Source: Neorhodopirellula pilleata (GTDB lineage: Bacteria; Planctomycetota; Planctomycetia; Pirellulales; Pirellulaceae). Taken from it: a stretch of 64,000 bases of DNA. Where the stretch lies: NCBI RefSeq assembly GCF_007859915.1, contig NZ_SJPM01000001.1:113502-177501 (forward strand), written 5' to 3'. The notes under the pieces are model-generated. The model was given only the letters and a program-made list of their open reading frames with translations. It was not told where the DNA came from and did not search any database. Positions 9,596 to 17,809 of the stretch are shown piece by piece. Every line of letters begins with the position of its first letter. Within the stretch, counting starts at the first letter, position 1. The position numbers were made by a program, and so were the translations under genes.

Positions 9596-9714
9596 GCAAG
9601 CTAGACACAAGCCGCTATTTGCGCAAACCACCGAGTTTCACTTGTGCTCGCCGCTTGAAGCGGCGAGCACAAGTGAAACTCGGTGGACTGGAAGGGCGTC
9701 GGTGTCTAGCTTGC
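9596..9714. repeat. nested inverted repeat with a perfect 29-bp stem
   Basis: The inner arms 9628-9656 and 9658-9686 are perfect complements separated by a single G. The outer 13-bp arms GCAAGCTAGACAC (9596-9608) and GTGTCTAGCTTGC (9702-9714) are also perfect. No coding content is seen. It could fold into a very stable cruciform or RNA hairpin. Confidence 0.92.
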
Positions 9715-9941
9715 GAACCTTATTCACCCACGAGACGAGCTCGTGGGGGTCAAAAAAGGTGTGGTATGAAAGGTGCCACCCACCTTTCGCGGATCGGAGG
9801 GCGGTTCGCTATTGGGCCTGAACACCACGGCCGGTACCACAAAATGGTTATTTGTTCGTACTGTTTTCAAAACCCCAGCGTTCTGATGGGGTTTGAACTA
9901 ATCTGAGCCTGCAACTGACTACCAATCCAACGGACCGACCA

Positions 9942-11441
9942 GTGTTGAGAACCTGCCTACTGACCCTTTTTGTGATGTCGGCTTCGATCGTCGTCGCCCA
10001 GCCTCCTGGCGGTGGTTTCGGTGAACGAGGCGGCTTCGGTGGCGATCGGGGTGGTTTTGGCGAACGCGGCGGCTCCGGCGAACGCGGCGGTTCTGGAGAA
10101 CGAGGTGGCTCGGGTGAACGCGGCGGATTCGGAGGACGCGGCGGTTTCGGCGGGCCTCCCGGCGGCGGGCCTCCCGGCGGTGGCTTTGATCCTTCGGGAT
10201 TTTTGTCTCGGTTGGATCGCGACGGTGACGGCAAGCTGAGCCCGGACGAACAAGAAGGGCCGGCGGGATTCATGATCCGCCGGCTCGAGTCGATCGACCC
10301 AAAAATCAAAGCCGGATCGACGATCTCCGTCAAGCGAATCACCGAAGCTTTCGAAAAGATGCGGGGCGGCGGGGGAGGTGATTCCGATCGCGATGGGCGT
10401 GGCGACGACGGCGGGCGTTCCCGAGGCGGCGATGACTCGATGGAGATCGAGCCGCTCGTGCCCGGTTTCGGCGTCGACGAGCCCGTCATGCCGGTCCTCG
10501 GGTTCGGGCCGACGGCGGAAATTAACTCGGTCCCGGCGAGCGAAGCCGACCGAAACGAGGCGAATGAAGTCTTGAGACGTTATGACCGCAATCAAGACAA
10601 AATGCTCGATAAAGAAGAAATCAGCCGCGGTCGGTTTTGGGGAAATCCTATGGATTTCGATCGCAATTCCGACGGCAAGTTGTCGGCCGATGAGTTGGCA
10701 ACACGACAAGCCGTCCGCCGCAGTCGCGAATCGTCAGACGACTCGGATCGTCGCAAGGACGCTCGGCGAGGCGGTCAGGAAGAGGAACGCAAGCCCGTAA
10801 CCCAAGATTTCGAAGGCCGTCGCTCGTACCGGGTCTACGCCGCGGCGACGCCTGAAGGCATGCCGAGCTTCTACGGGGAGCGGGATCTCAACGGTGACGG
10901 GCAGGTTTCGATGAGCGAATACACATCGGCTTGGACTGACGCCTTGGTCGCCGAATTTTACAATTGGGATCAAAACAAGGATGGCGTCATTACCGCAGCG
11001 GAAGTCCAAGACGGCGTTAATCGGGGCTTGGTTGCCAGCAACGCTCCACGCGGCGTTGCCATGGCTGCGTCATCGGGAGCCTCAAGGTCAAGCAACACCT
11101 CGCCTTCAACGGACGGTTCGTCGTCTTCAAACAATGCCTTGTCTTCAAACAGTGCCTCGTCTTCAAGCAATGCATCGATGTCGCCCGCTAAGAATCCAGG
11201 CGATTCCGCTGGCGATACCAGTTCCACTGTTTCCGCCGGAGGTGCTGCCCCGAGCGAAAAGATGATCAGCTACGCCCGCAACATTATCGAGCGTTACGAC
11301 CAAAACAAGGACGGTGCACTCACCGCCCAGGAATGGGCAGACATGCTACTCTCGCCGGCCGCAGCGGATGGCGACGGCGATGGCCGCGTCACCGTGCTCG
11401 AGTACGCCGTTCACATGGAAGCAAAACGCAAGCGGAAATAA
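9942..11441 (+). CDS. exported EF-hand protein with Gly-rich N-terminus
   Basis: A 499-residue protein from a GTG start, with a signal peptide (LLTLFVMSASIVVA, cleavage before QPPGG), then about 60 residues of Gly/Arg/Glu repeats. At least seven EF-hand-like calcium loops follow, for example DRDGDGKLSPDE (about 91), DRNQDKMLDKEE (216), DRNSDGKLSADE, DLNGDGQVSMSE (314), DQNKDGVITAAE (342), DQNKDGALTAQE (452) and DGDGDGRVTVLE (475). A Ser/Asn-rich linker (about 365-430) separates the last pair. It probably binds calcium in the periplasm or at the surface. Planctomycetes have many such proteins; the target is unknown. Confidence 0.9.
   Translation: MLRTCLLTLFVMSASIVVAQPPGGGFGERGGFGGDRGGFGERGGSGERGGSGERGGSGERGGFGGRGGFGGPPGGGPPGGGFDPSGFLSRLDRDGDGKLSPDEQEGPAGFMIRRLESIDPKIKAGSTISVKRITEAFEKMRGGGGGDSDRDGRGDDGGRSRGGDDSMEIEPLVPGFGVDEPVMPVLGFGPTAEINSVPASEADRNEANEVLRRYDRNQDKMLDKEEISRGRFWGNPMDFDRNSDGKLSADELATRQAVRRSRESSDDSDRRKDARRGGQEEERKPVTQDFEGRRSYRVYAAATPEGMPSFYGERDLNGDGQVSMSEYTSAWTDALVAEFYNWDQNKDGVITAAEVQDGVNRGLVASNAPRGVAMAASSGASRSSNTSPSTDGSSSSNNALSSNSASSSSNASMSPAKNPGDSAGDTSSTVSAGGAAPSEKMISYARNIIERYDQNKDGALTAQEWADMLLSPAAADGDGDGRVTVLEYAVHMEAKRKRK
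10010..10190 (+). repeat. Gly-rich repeat tract in the EF-hand gene
   Basis: Short imperfect repeats (GGFGERGGSGERGG type) encode a flexible linker after the signal peptide. The repeats are in frame. Confidence 0.8.
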
Positions 11442-11615
11442 GAAATCCTGGAATTGGCTCACCCTCCACCCGAGGGAACGGCTGTTTTGTGACGTACTTT
11501 CGGTTACAATCGCCCCTTCAACTTTAATCGAAAGTGGTTCCAAGACGCCTTAGCGTTTGATCTGGCTCCGCTCCCACCTTGGCTCCGAGATCCCTCCCAC
11601 CCCTTTGGAAACAAC

Positions 11616-12965
11616 ATGGAAAACGCACAACCTTCCCAATCCAAGCTCATTCTTCCAGCTTCGTCCGCGTCGCGGCGGACGTTTCTGAAAGGGTCGTCGG
11701 TTCTGGCTGGAACGGCTTTGAGCACCGTCGCCATTCCTCACGTTCATGCGGCAAGCGACGACACGATCCGCTTTGCCGTGATCGGCTGCGGAGGTCGCGG
11801 TTCAGGGGCCGCAGACAACATCATGAAGACCAAAGGCAATGTCAAAATGGTTGCCGTCGCCGATGCGTTTGAATCCAAGGCACAATACGCCGTCAAACGA
11901 TTGGCCAGCACTCACGGCGACAAAGTCGACGTTCCCGAGGACCAAGTGTTCTCCGGTTTGGACGCTTACAAGCAAGCGATCGACGTCGAATGCGACCTGG
12001 TCGTGATCGCGACACCGCCCGGGTTCAAGCCGCAACAGTTTGAATACGCGGTCAACAAAGGTCGCCACATCTTCATGGAAAAACCCGTCGCTTCGGACGC
12101 CACCGGGGTGAAACGTGTGCTCAAGTCTGTCGAAGATTCCAAGAAGAAAAACTTGATGGTCGGCATCGGTTTGCAACGCCGTCACGAACCCCAGTACATC
12201 GAAACGATCCAGCGGATTCACGACGGTGCGATCGGCGACGTGATCTCGCAACAGGTTTACTGGAACGGCAATGGCATTTGGTATCGCAACCGCGAACCTG
12301 GTCAAACCGAAATGGCTTTCCAAACCAACAACTGGTACCACTTCAACTGGCTCTCGGGCGATCAGATCTGCGAGCAACACATCCACAACCTCGACGTCGG
12401 TTGCTGGGTCAAAGGATCCTACCCGGTCGAGTGCAACGGCATGGGTGGCCACGAGCAACGCGAAGCGGGCGACGGATCGAAGTCACAGATTTTCGACCAT
12501 ACGTTCTGTGAATACACCTTCGCCGACGGCACAAAGATGTTCAGCCAAGGTCGCCACCTCAAGGGCGGATGGAGCCACGTGGGTGAGTTCGCGCAAGGCA
12601 CCAAAGGCACCGCCGATCCATCGGGCCGCATCTTCGGTGAAAACGCTTGGAAGTACGGCGGCGAAAAGAGTCGTGGCAACGTCAACGGCCACCAACAAGA
12701 ACAGCATGACTTGATCGAAGCCTTGATGCGTGGGGAAACCTACAACGAAGGCGAGTATGGTGCGCATTCGACGTTCTGCGCGATCCTTGGTCGTGAAGCT
12801 TGCTATTCCGGCAAGGTCATCAAGTGGGACGAACTACTCGAGAAGGGTCGCGAACTTGCACCCGGCATCGACGATTACACGATCGATTCGGTTCCACCAG
12901 TGGTCCCAGGCGAAGACGGCAAGTACCCAATCCCCGTTCCCGGCCAGTACAGCCCGTTCGCATAA
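11616..12965 (+). CDS. Tat-exported Gfo/Idh/MocA family oxidoreductase
   Basis: A 449-residue NAD(P)-dependent oxidoreductase. The N-terminus has a twin-arginine signal (SRRTFLKG, Arg20-Arg21, followed by a weakly hydrophobic stretch ending VHA). The Rossmann fold starts at FAVIGCGGRGSGAADN, and the family EKPVA motif is at about residue 154. The C-terminal GFO/IDH domain includes NWYHFNWLSGDQICEQHIHN, with the likely catalytic His region. Such proteins oxidise or epimerise sugars or glycosides, some acting as GH109-type glycosidases; the substrate cannot be read here. A rho-independent terminator follows, so it is probably the last gene of its transcript. Confidence 0.93.
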   Translation: MENAQPSQSKLILPASSASRRTFLKGSSVLAGTALSTVAIPHVHAASDDTIRFAVIGCGGRGSGAADNIMKTKGNVKMVAVADAFESKAQYAVKRLASTHGDKVDVPEDQVFSGLDAYKQAIDVECDLVVIATPPGFKPQQFEYAVNKGRHIFMEKPVASDATGVKRVLKSVEDSKKKNLMVGIGLQRRHEPQYIETIQRIHDGAIGDVISQQVYWNGNGIWYRNREPGQTEMAFQTNNWYHFNWLSGDQICEQHIHNLDVGCWVKGSYPVECNGMGGHEQREAGDGSKSQIFDHTFCEYTFADGTKMFSQGRHLKGGWSHVGEFAQGTKGTADPSGRIFGENAWKYGGEKSRGNVNGHQQEQHDLIEALMRGETYNEGEYGAHSTFCAILGREACYSGKVIKWDELLEKGRELAPGIDDYTIDSVPPVVPGEDGKYPIPVPGQYSPFA

Positions 12966-12994
12966 TCACGCGATTATCCATTACTGAAATCGGC

Positions 12995-13026
12995 AAGCGG
13001 TAAGGCGAAAGCCTTACCGCTTTTTT
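12995..13026 (+). terminator. rho-independent terminator
   Basis: A perfect 12-bp stem AAGCGGTAAGGC (12995-13006) pairs across a GAAA tetraloop with 13011-13022, followed by a T run to 13026. It lies 30 bp after the oxidoreductase stop. Confidence 0.93.
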
Positions 13027-13194
13027 CGCATCATGATCCCCCTCCAAGCCGATCGGGAGAATGATGAACGAATGATGGAAGACTGGTTCGCGAACAGGTC
13101 GCCGCACTAACACGCTCAGGCAACTGTCGGTTAGGTTATGCAGGCGGCCTGTCATCTTCCACGTCATGCTTTTATCAAACCGCGATCGCGAACC

Positions 13195-14079
13195 ATGCCA
13201 CCTCTCGCTGCCTTTCCCAAAGCGTTCATGCAAACTCTTTGTAAAGACGGTTCGATGAACGTGTCGGAATGGATTGAGTTGGGTTCCACCCTCGACGTTC
13301 AAGGTCTCGAATGGTACGCGGGTTTCATCGAAATGGAAGATGAATCGAACTGGAGTCGATTCCGCCGGGAGGTCGAAGACAACGGCCAAGTCATTCCGAT
13401 GATGTGCTGTTCTCCTGACTTCACGCATCCTGACGAAAATTTTCGCAAGAAGGAAATAGCCAAGCAACATCGCTGGATCGATATGACGGCGGCGCTCGGT
13501 GGCCGTTATTGTCGCGTCCTCAGTGGCCAGCGGCGTCCGAGTTTAAGCATCGACGAAGGCGTCCGCCTGGCGGCCGAATCCATTCGCACGTGCCTGCCTT
13601 ATGCAGCCGATCGCGGAATCACTTTAGTGATCGAAAATCATTACAAAGATGATTTTTGGGAGTATCCCGAGTTCGCGCAGAAGATGGATGTGTTCTGCCA
13701 ATTGGTCGACCAGATCGATCACCCTCATTTCGGAGTCAACTACGATCCCAGCAACGCTTACTTGGCAGGCGAGGATCCGATCGAGTTGCTTCACAGAGTG
13801 TCTCATCGCGTCGTCACCATGCACGCGAGTGATCGCTATCTCATCGAAGGGACGTTAGAAGATTTGCGACGAGAGGAAGGAGGCTCGGTCGGATACGCCC
13901 GACGGCTCAGTCACGGCGAGATTGGTAAAGGCCTTAATGACTACGACGCGATCTTCACGGAACTGAAGCGGGTCGGTTTTGACGGCTGGATCAGCATCGA
14001 AGACGGCGTCGACGGCATGGATCAATTGGCGCGAAGCGTGACGTTCTTGAAAGGGAAGCTAGCCGAGTATTGGCAGTAG
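13195..14079 (+). CDS. sugar phosphate isomerase/epimerase (TIM barrel)
   Basis: An AP-endonuclease-2/xylose-isomerase-like TIM barrel of 294 residues if started at ATG 13195. Recognisable strands carry metal-binding residues: LVIENHY (Glu on beta-5), FGVNYDPSNAY (Asp), VTMHASDRY (His) and WISIEDGVDG (Glu near the C-terminus). The family includes hydroxypyruvate isomerase, tagatose and inosose isomerases and 2-keto-myo-inositol dehydratases; the exact reaction is not assignable. An in-frame ATG at 13138 would add 19 residues of poor quality, so 13195 is preferred. It follows the Gfo/Idh/MocA gene, a common sugar-catabolic pairing, but a strong terminator lies between them. Confidence 0.88.
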   Translation: MPPLAAFPKAFMQTLCKDGSMNVSEWIELGSTLDVQGLEWYAGFIEMEDESNWSRFRREVEDNGQVIPMMCCSPDFTHPDENFRKKEIAKQHRWIDMTAALGGRYCRVLSGQRRPSLSIDEGVRLAAESIRTCLPYAADRGITLVIENHYKDDFWEYPEFAQKMDVFCQLVDQIDHPHFGVNYDPSNAYLAGEDPIELLHRVSHRVVTMHASDRYLIEGTLEDLRREEGGSVGYARRLSHGEIGKGLNDYDAIFTELKRVGFDGWISIEDGVDGMDQLARSVTFLKGKLAEYWQ

Positions 14080-14240
14080 TAATCACCGGGAGTCTTGGCG
14101 ACTTTCGCTACGGCCTCCACCCGAAGCTCATAACAAAAATCAACGATTTCACTTGAGAGATATACTGCCCCCCCACGCTCGATTACACTTTCCAAGGCGG
14201 CTAATGCTATTCACTTAATCGCGGAGTCAGAGCCTCAGAG

Positions 14241-14837
14241 ATGGACTCGAATCAGAATATCGAAATGGGGTCCACTTCCACCTCACTGCTCGAACGAGTG
14301 AAGGCCAATGAACAGGATGCTTGGTGCCGCGTAACGGAGATTTACGGCCCGCTAATCTATTCTTGGTGTCGCCGATCTCGCCTCAGTCCGGAGGACTCCG
14401 CTGATTTAATGCAGGATGTTTTTCGATCGGTCGTGGTTCATATTTCATCGTTCGAGATGAATGTTGAAAACGGATCGTTTCGCGGTTGGCTGTGGACGAT
14501 CACGCGAAACAAAATACGTGATCGGGTGAAAACCCGCTTGGGCAGAGCTCAAGGACAGGGTGGTGCCGATGCGCAAGAGTTCCTCAACCAAGTTGCCGAA
14601 CAGGATTTCGGTGACCTGTCGTCTTCGTCGAATTCATTGCCCGACGGATTGGCGTATCGGGCCATGAATATCATTCGCAATGAAGTGCAGGAGTCCACTT
14701 GGATTGCATTTTGGCGAACGACGATTGATGACGTCGCGCCCGCTGTGGTAGCCGAGGAGCTTGGGATTTCAGTCCACAGCGTTTGGCAAGCCAAGTCGAG
14801 AGTTTTGCGTCGTGCTCGCCAATTATTGGAAATTTAA
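14241..14837 (+). CDS. ECF-type RNA polymerase sigma factor
   Basis: A 198-residue sigma-70 family protein with only regions 2 and 4. Region 2 covers about 30-95 (YGPLIYSWCRRSRLSPEDSA, then DLMQDVFRSVV and GSFRGWLWTITRNKIRD). Region 4 is the C-terminal helix-turn-helix VVAEELGISVHSVWQAKSRVLRRARQ. The 60-residue linker is acidic and Ser-rich. It is followed 101 bp later by a membrane kinase with an N-terminal zinc-finger. This arrangement is typical of planctomycete sigma factors controlled by Hanks-type kinases instead of a classical anti-sigma factor. Confidence 0.94.
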   Translation: MDSNQNIEMGSTSTSLLERVKANEQDAWCRVTEIYGPLIYSWCRRSRLSPEDSADLMQDVFRSVVVHISSFEMNVENGSFRGWLWTITRNKIRDRVKTRLGRAQGQGGADAQEFLNQVAEQDFGDLSSSSNSLPDGLAYRAMNIIRNEVQESTWIAFWRTTIDDVAPAVVAEELGISVHSVWQAKSRVLRRARQLLEI

Positions 14838-14938
14838 AGTTTCGTGTCAGCCGCGATCGTTGTAATCGGTAGCTAGTCGTTGCGTCCTGTGTTGGTGGCC
14901 AACGACGTTGTCTCCGATTCGTGTATCAGGACCCTGGC

Positions 14939-17560
14939 ATGCTTCACAAGCACTGCCCCAACGCAGAACAACTCACCGATTATTCGCTCGGCCGCTTGGA
15001 CGATGCGTCCTGCGAGTACTTGGACAATCATTTGTCAAGCTGCGCGGCGTGTCAGACGATTCTCACGTCAAGCAATCCGCTGGCCGACACCCTAGTTTCG
15101 CAGTTGAGGCAGGGCGTCCGTGCAGGCCAATTCGACCGCGAACCAGAATTGCTCGAAGCGATCGAGAGGCTGAACGAGCTGATTTCGTGCGATCAGACTT
15201 TGGTCGGCGAGTATTCCGTTGTTGTGCGATGTGATGATTCGGTCGAGCGAATCGGCCCCTATCGGATTCTCAGCGTTCTCGGCAAAGGGGGAATGGGGCA
15301 GGTCTATCTAGCCGAGCATTCGCGATTGGAGATGACGGTAGCGGTGAAGGTGCTGGCCGATCATCTGACCGGGAACTCCAACGCGATCAATCGATTCGAT
15401 CGAGAGATGAAGGCGGTCGGTCGCCTCAGCCATCCCAATATCGTCCGCGCCACCGATGCGGGTGAACACGATGGCAAACACTATCTGGCGATGGAGTTTG
15501 TGGATGGACATGACCTGAGCCAGATTTTGCGAGCGTGTGGAAGGTTGCGAATCGGTGATGCTTGTGAAGCGGTGCGGCAGGCCGCCGTTGGAATCCAACA
15601 TGCCCACGAGAATGGATTGATTCATCGCGACTTGAAACCATCGAACTTGATGGTGACCAAGAAAGGGCAAATCAAGATTCTGGATTTGGGACTCGCTCGA
15701 CTGCACTCGAGCGACACGGAAGGCCTGACTTCCGATTTCCAAATCATGGGAACGGCCGACTACATGGCGCCCGAGCAAGCGTTGAAAGCCCTGCAAGTCG
15801 ACTCGCGTGTCGATGTTTATAGCCTTGGCTGTACGTTGTACGCGCTTCTATGTGGAATGCCACCGTTTGCGGGCGCGAAGTACGAAACATCGATCAGCAA
15901 GATCATGGCTCACGAACATGAACAGCCGGTGCCGTTGTTCTTGCGCCGCACCGACGTTCCGGCTGAACTGTCCGCAATTGTTGACCGAGCAATGGCGAAG
16001 TCGCCCGCGGATCGTTTTGCCACGGCGGATGACTTGGCAACTGCCTTGCTGCCTTTTTCGCGGGATTCGGCTTTGGCTTCGCTCGTGACATCGGTGACCG
16101 CTTCGCAATCCCTGCCTGGAGATACCAGTGACATCGGTCGACATTCGCTCGCGACCGTCACCATGGCGTCGCCGTTACCCACCAAGCCAACGATTCCGGC
16201 AGGACCCGGTAAACGGGTGTGGGTTGGCTTGGGTTTGATGCTCGTTGGACTGATGGCCGCAGCGGCGTTCGTGTTGCACTTCAGCTCTGGCAAAGGCGCG
16301 ATTGTGGTCGAAATCCATGGCGATCAAATCAGTGCACAGATCGAAGGGGAGCGATTGGTCATTCAAGACATCGCGAAAGAGAACACTTACTATTTGTCGA
16401 TCGAGGGTGACACAAGTTTGCAGCCATTAGCGTCAGGCGAGTACACGATCCAAGTGGAGAACGAGGCCACCGGGCTGCGACTGGAAACCGAGGAGTTCAC
16501 CATATCACGGAATTCCGAAACGGTGGTGCGAGCATTCATTCAGCCGCCAACTGTCGTCGAACCATCGATGCCAGCTGTCGTCGAACCCTCGCAACCGGTG
16601 GAGCCCATCGCGGCAACCGAGCGAGCACTGGCGGAATGGGCTATCCATAACGGGGCCATCCTGGACATTTCCTTTGACAACCAAGGAGCCTTCGTCTCGA
16701 CTCTTGACGAACTGCCTCCAGTTGAATTTCGAGTTGTCACGATCAACTTCACGCCGCAACTTGGTTTAACCGATGGCGACTGGAATCGACTGCGTCAATT
16801 CCAGTGGCTGGGTCGACTTGAGTTCCAAGATCCGAAAGATCTGGTCCGCCTAGTATCGGGAGTCGAGGGAATCGAAAGTGTTACCAACCTCAAACTGCGA
16901 TATGATCAAACCCAACCTGAGCAGCTTCAGCAACTTGGCCGACTTACCCGTGTCCAGGACTTCGACATCGGTGGTCAGCTCGTGGGCGATTCGGAAGCCG
17001 AAATGCTTCGGGGGCTGAAGAAGGTCTTTCGCCTAACATTCTCCGGCAGGCAGGCAACTGACGCCAGCTTGGTTCCTTTGTCACAAATGCGACAACTGAC
17101 GTTCCTGTCCTTGATCTTCACGAAAGTCACCGGCAGTGGTCTGGTTCATCTTGAGAATTTGCCGCATCTCGACTCTTTGCATTTGCCATACACACCGATC
17201 GACGACGCTGGACTGACAGACATTGCAAAGCTAAGGGAGTTGATCTGGCTCAATCTCGGTTTCACACAGATCGGTGACGAAGGACTGATACCGATCTCCG
17301 GTCTGACGAAGTTGGATAATCTGGACCTTGCTGAAACTCGTGTGACCGACCGCGGACTGGCTGCGCTCAGTTCGATTGCCAGCCTGAGAACACTGAATTT
17401 GGACGGCACTCGAATCACGGATGCCGCAGTTGATCAGCTCGCCAAATTCACGCAACTGACCACGCTTTCGCTCGGCAACCGATTATCCGCCGATGCACTT
17501 GAGCAACTTGGGACGCAACTTCCCAACTGCCAGATCAACTCGATACCGCGGGACGATTAG
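14939..17560 (+). CDS. membrane Ser/Thr kinase with zinc-finger and leucine-rich repeats
   Basis: An 873-residue protein from ATG 14939, which has AGGA at 14927-14930; a GTG at 14921 would add six residues. Residues 25-38 form an anti-sigma-type zinc-binding motif (Cys25, H31-x3-C35-x2-C38). Residues about 105-374 are a full Hanks kinase: GKGGMGQVY, AVKVL, HRDLKPSN, a DLG in place of DFG, and MAPEQ. A single membrane helix lies at about 426-446. Next comes a small beta domain starting GAIVVEI, common in planctomycete kinases, then a Pro-rich linker. Leucine-rich repeats (about 640-873; LTFLSLIFTKVTGSGL, LDNLDLAETRVTDRGL) would lie outside the membrane as a sensor. Its likely partner is the ECF sigma factor upstream. 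Confidence 0.93.
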   Translation: MLHKHCPNAEQLTDYSLGRLDDASCEYLDNHLSSCAACQTILTSSNPLADTLVSQLRQGVRAGQFDREPELLEAIERLNELISCDQTLVGEYSVVVRCDDSVERIGPYRILSVLGKGGMGQVYLAEHSRLEMTVAVKVLADHLTGNSNAINRFDREMKAVGRLSHPNIVRATDAGEHDGKHYLAMEFVDGHDLSQILRACGRLRIGDACEAVRQAAVGIQHAHENGLIHRDLKPSNLMVTKKGQIKILDLGLARLHSSDTEGLTSDFQIMGTADYMAPEQALKALQVDSRVDVYSLGCTLYALLCGMPPFAGAKYETSISKIMAHEHEQPVPLFLRRTDVPAELSAIVDRAMAKSPADRFATADDLATALLPFSRDSALASLVTSVTASQSLPGDTSDIGRHSLATVTMASPLPTKPTIPAGPGKRVWVGLGLMLVGLMAAAAFVLHFSSGKGAIVVEIHGDQISAQIEGERLVIQDIAKENTYYLSIEGDTSLQPLASGEYTIQVENEATGLRLETEEFTISRNSETVVRAFIQPPTVVEPSMPAVVEPSQPVEPIAATERALAEWAIHNGAILDISFDNQGAFVSTLDELPPVEFRVVTINFTPQLGLTDGDWNRLRQFQWLGRLEFQDPKDLVRLVSGVEGIESVTNLKLRYDQTQPEQLQQLGRLTRVQDFDIGGQLVGDSEAEMLRGLKKVFRLTFSGRQATDASLVPLSQMRQLTFLSLIFTKVTGSGLVHLENLPHLDSLHLPYTPIDDAGLTDIAKLRELIWLNLGFTQIGDEGLIPISGLTKLDNLDLAETRVTDRGLAALSSIASLRTLNLDGTRITDAAVDQLAKFTQLTTLSLGNRLSADALEQLGTQLPNCQINSIPRDD

Positions 17561-17604
17561 GAGTATCGACCCCGAACTGCAGAGCGGGGAATGTATGACT
17601 GCCG

Positions 17605-17738
17605 GTTTGCGGGCCTGTTGATTAAATCGTAACCCGAAGCGTGAGCGAGGGATTCAACGCCATTAAATCCTCTTTAGATATCCCTCGCTCACGCTTCGGG
17701 TTACGACGCAAACAAAATCAACACGCCGTTTGACGCGA
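17605..17738. repeat. dispersed palindromic repeat, copy 2
   Basis: Perfect 23-bp arms at 17630-17652 and 17681-17703 carry the core CCCGAAGCGTGAGCGAGGG. The flanking arms (CTGTTGATT on the left, AATCAACA on the right) match copy 1 at 2957-3118. It fills most of the gap between the kinase gene and the giant gene and may act as a transcription end for the kinase. Confidence 0.88.
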
Positions 17739-17809
17739 AACAACAACACATAAACCAATGCAGACCAACCCATGTTCTGCCGAAGAAATCAACCATCGAG
17801 AATGCTAGC

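Larger units (their letters stand above)
9206..9941. other. 736-bp gene-free region packed with repeats
   Basis: No credible gene lies here; short ORFs across it shift frame between repeat copies. It holds a fragment of the CCCGAAGCG-type repeat, a 143-bp tandem duplication, a nested perfect inverted repeat, a small hairpin (CCCACGAG at 9727-9734 against CTCGTGGG at 9740-9747) and a third copy of the phrase AAGGTGCCACCCACC near 9768. These are itemised separately. Confidence 0.8.

Noticed and set aside
9312..9600. CRISPR-like or coding reading of the direct repeats
   Set aside because: There are only two long adjoining copies with no spacers, and the 143-bp period breaks any reading frame.
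9481..9906. Short plus-strand ORFs in the 9.2-9.9 kb gap as genes
   Set aside because: They run through duplicated and palindromic DNA, change frame between copies and have no ribosome-binding site or domain.
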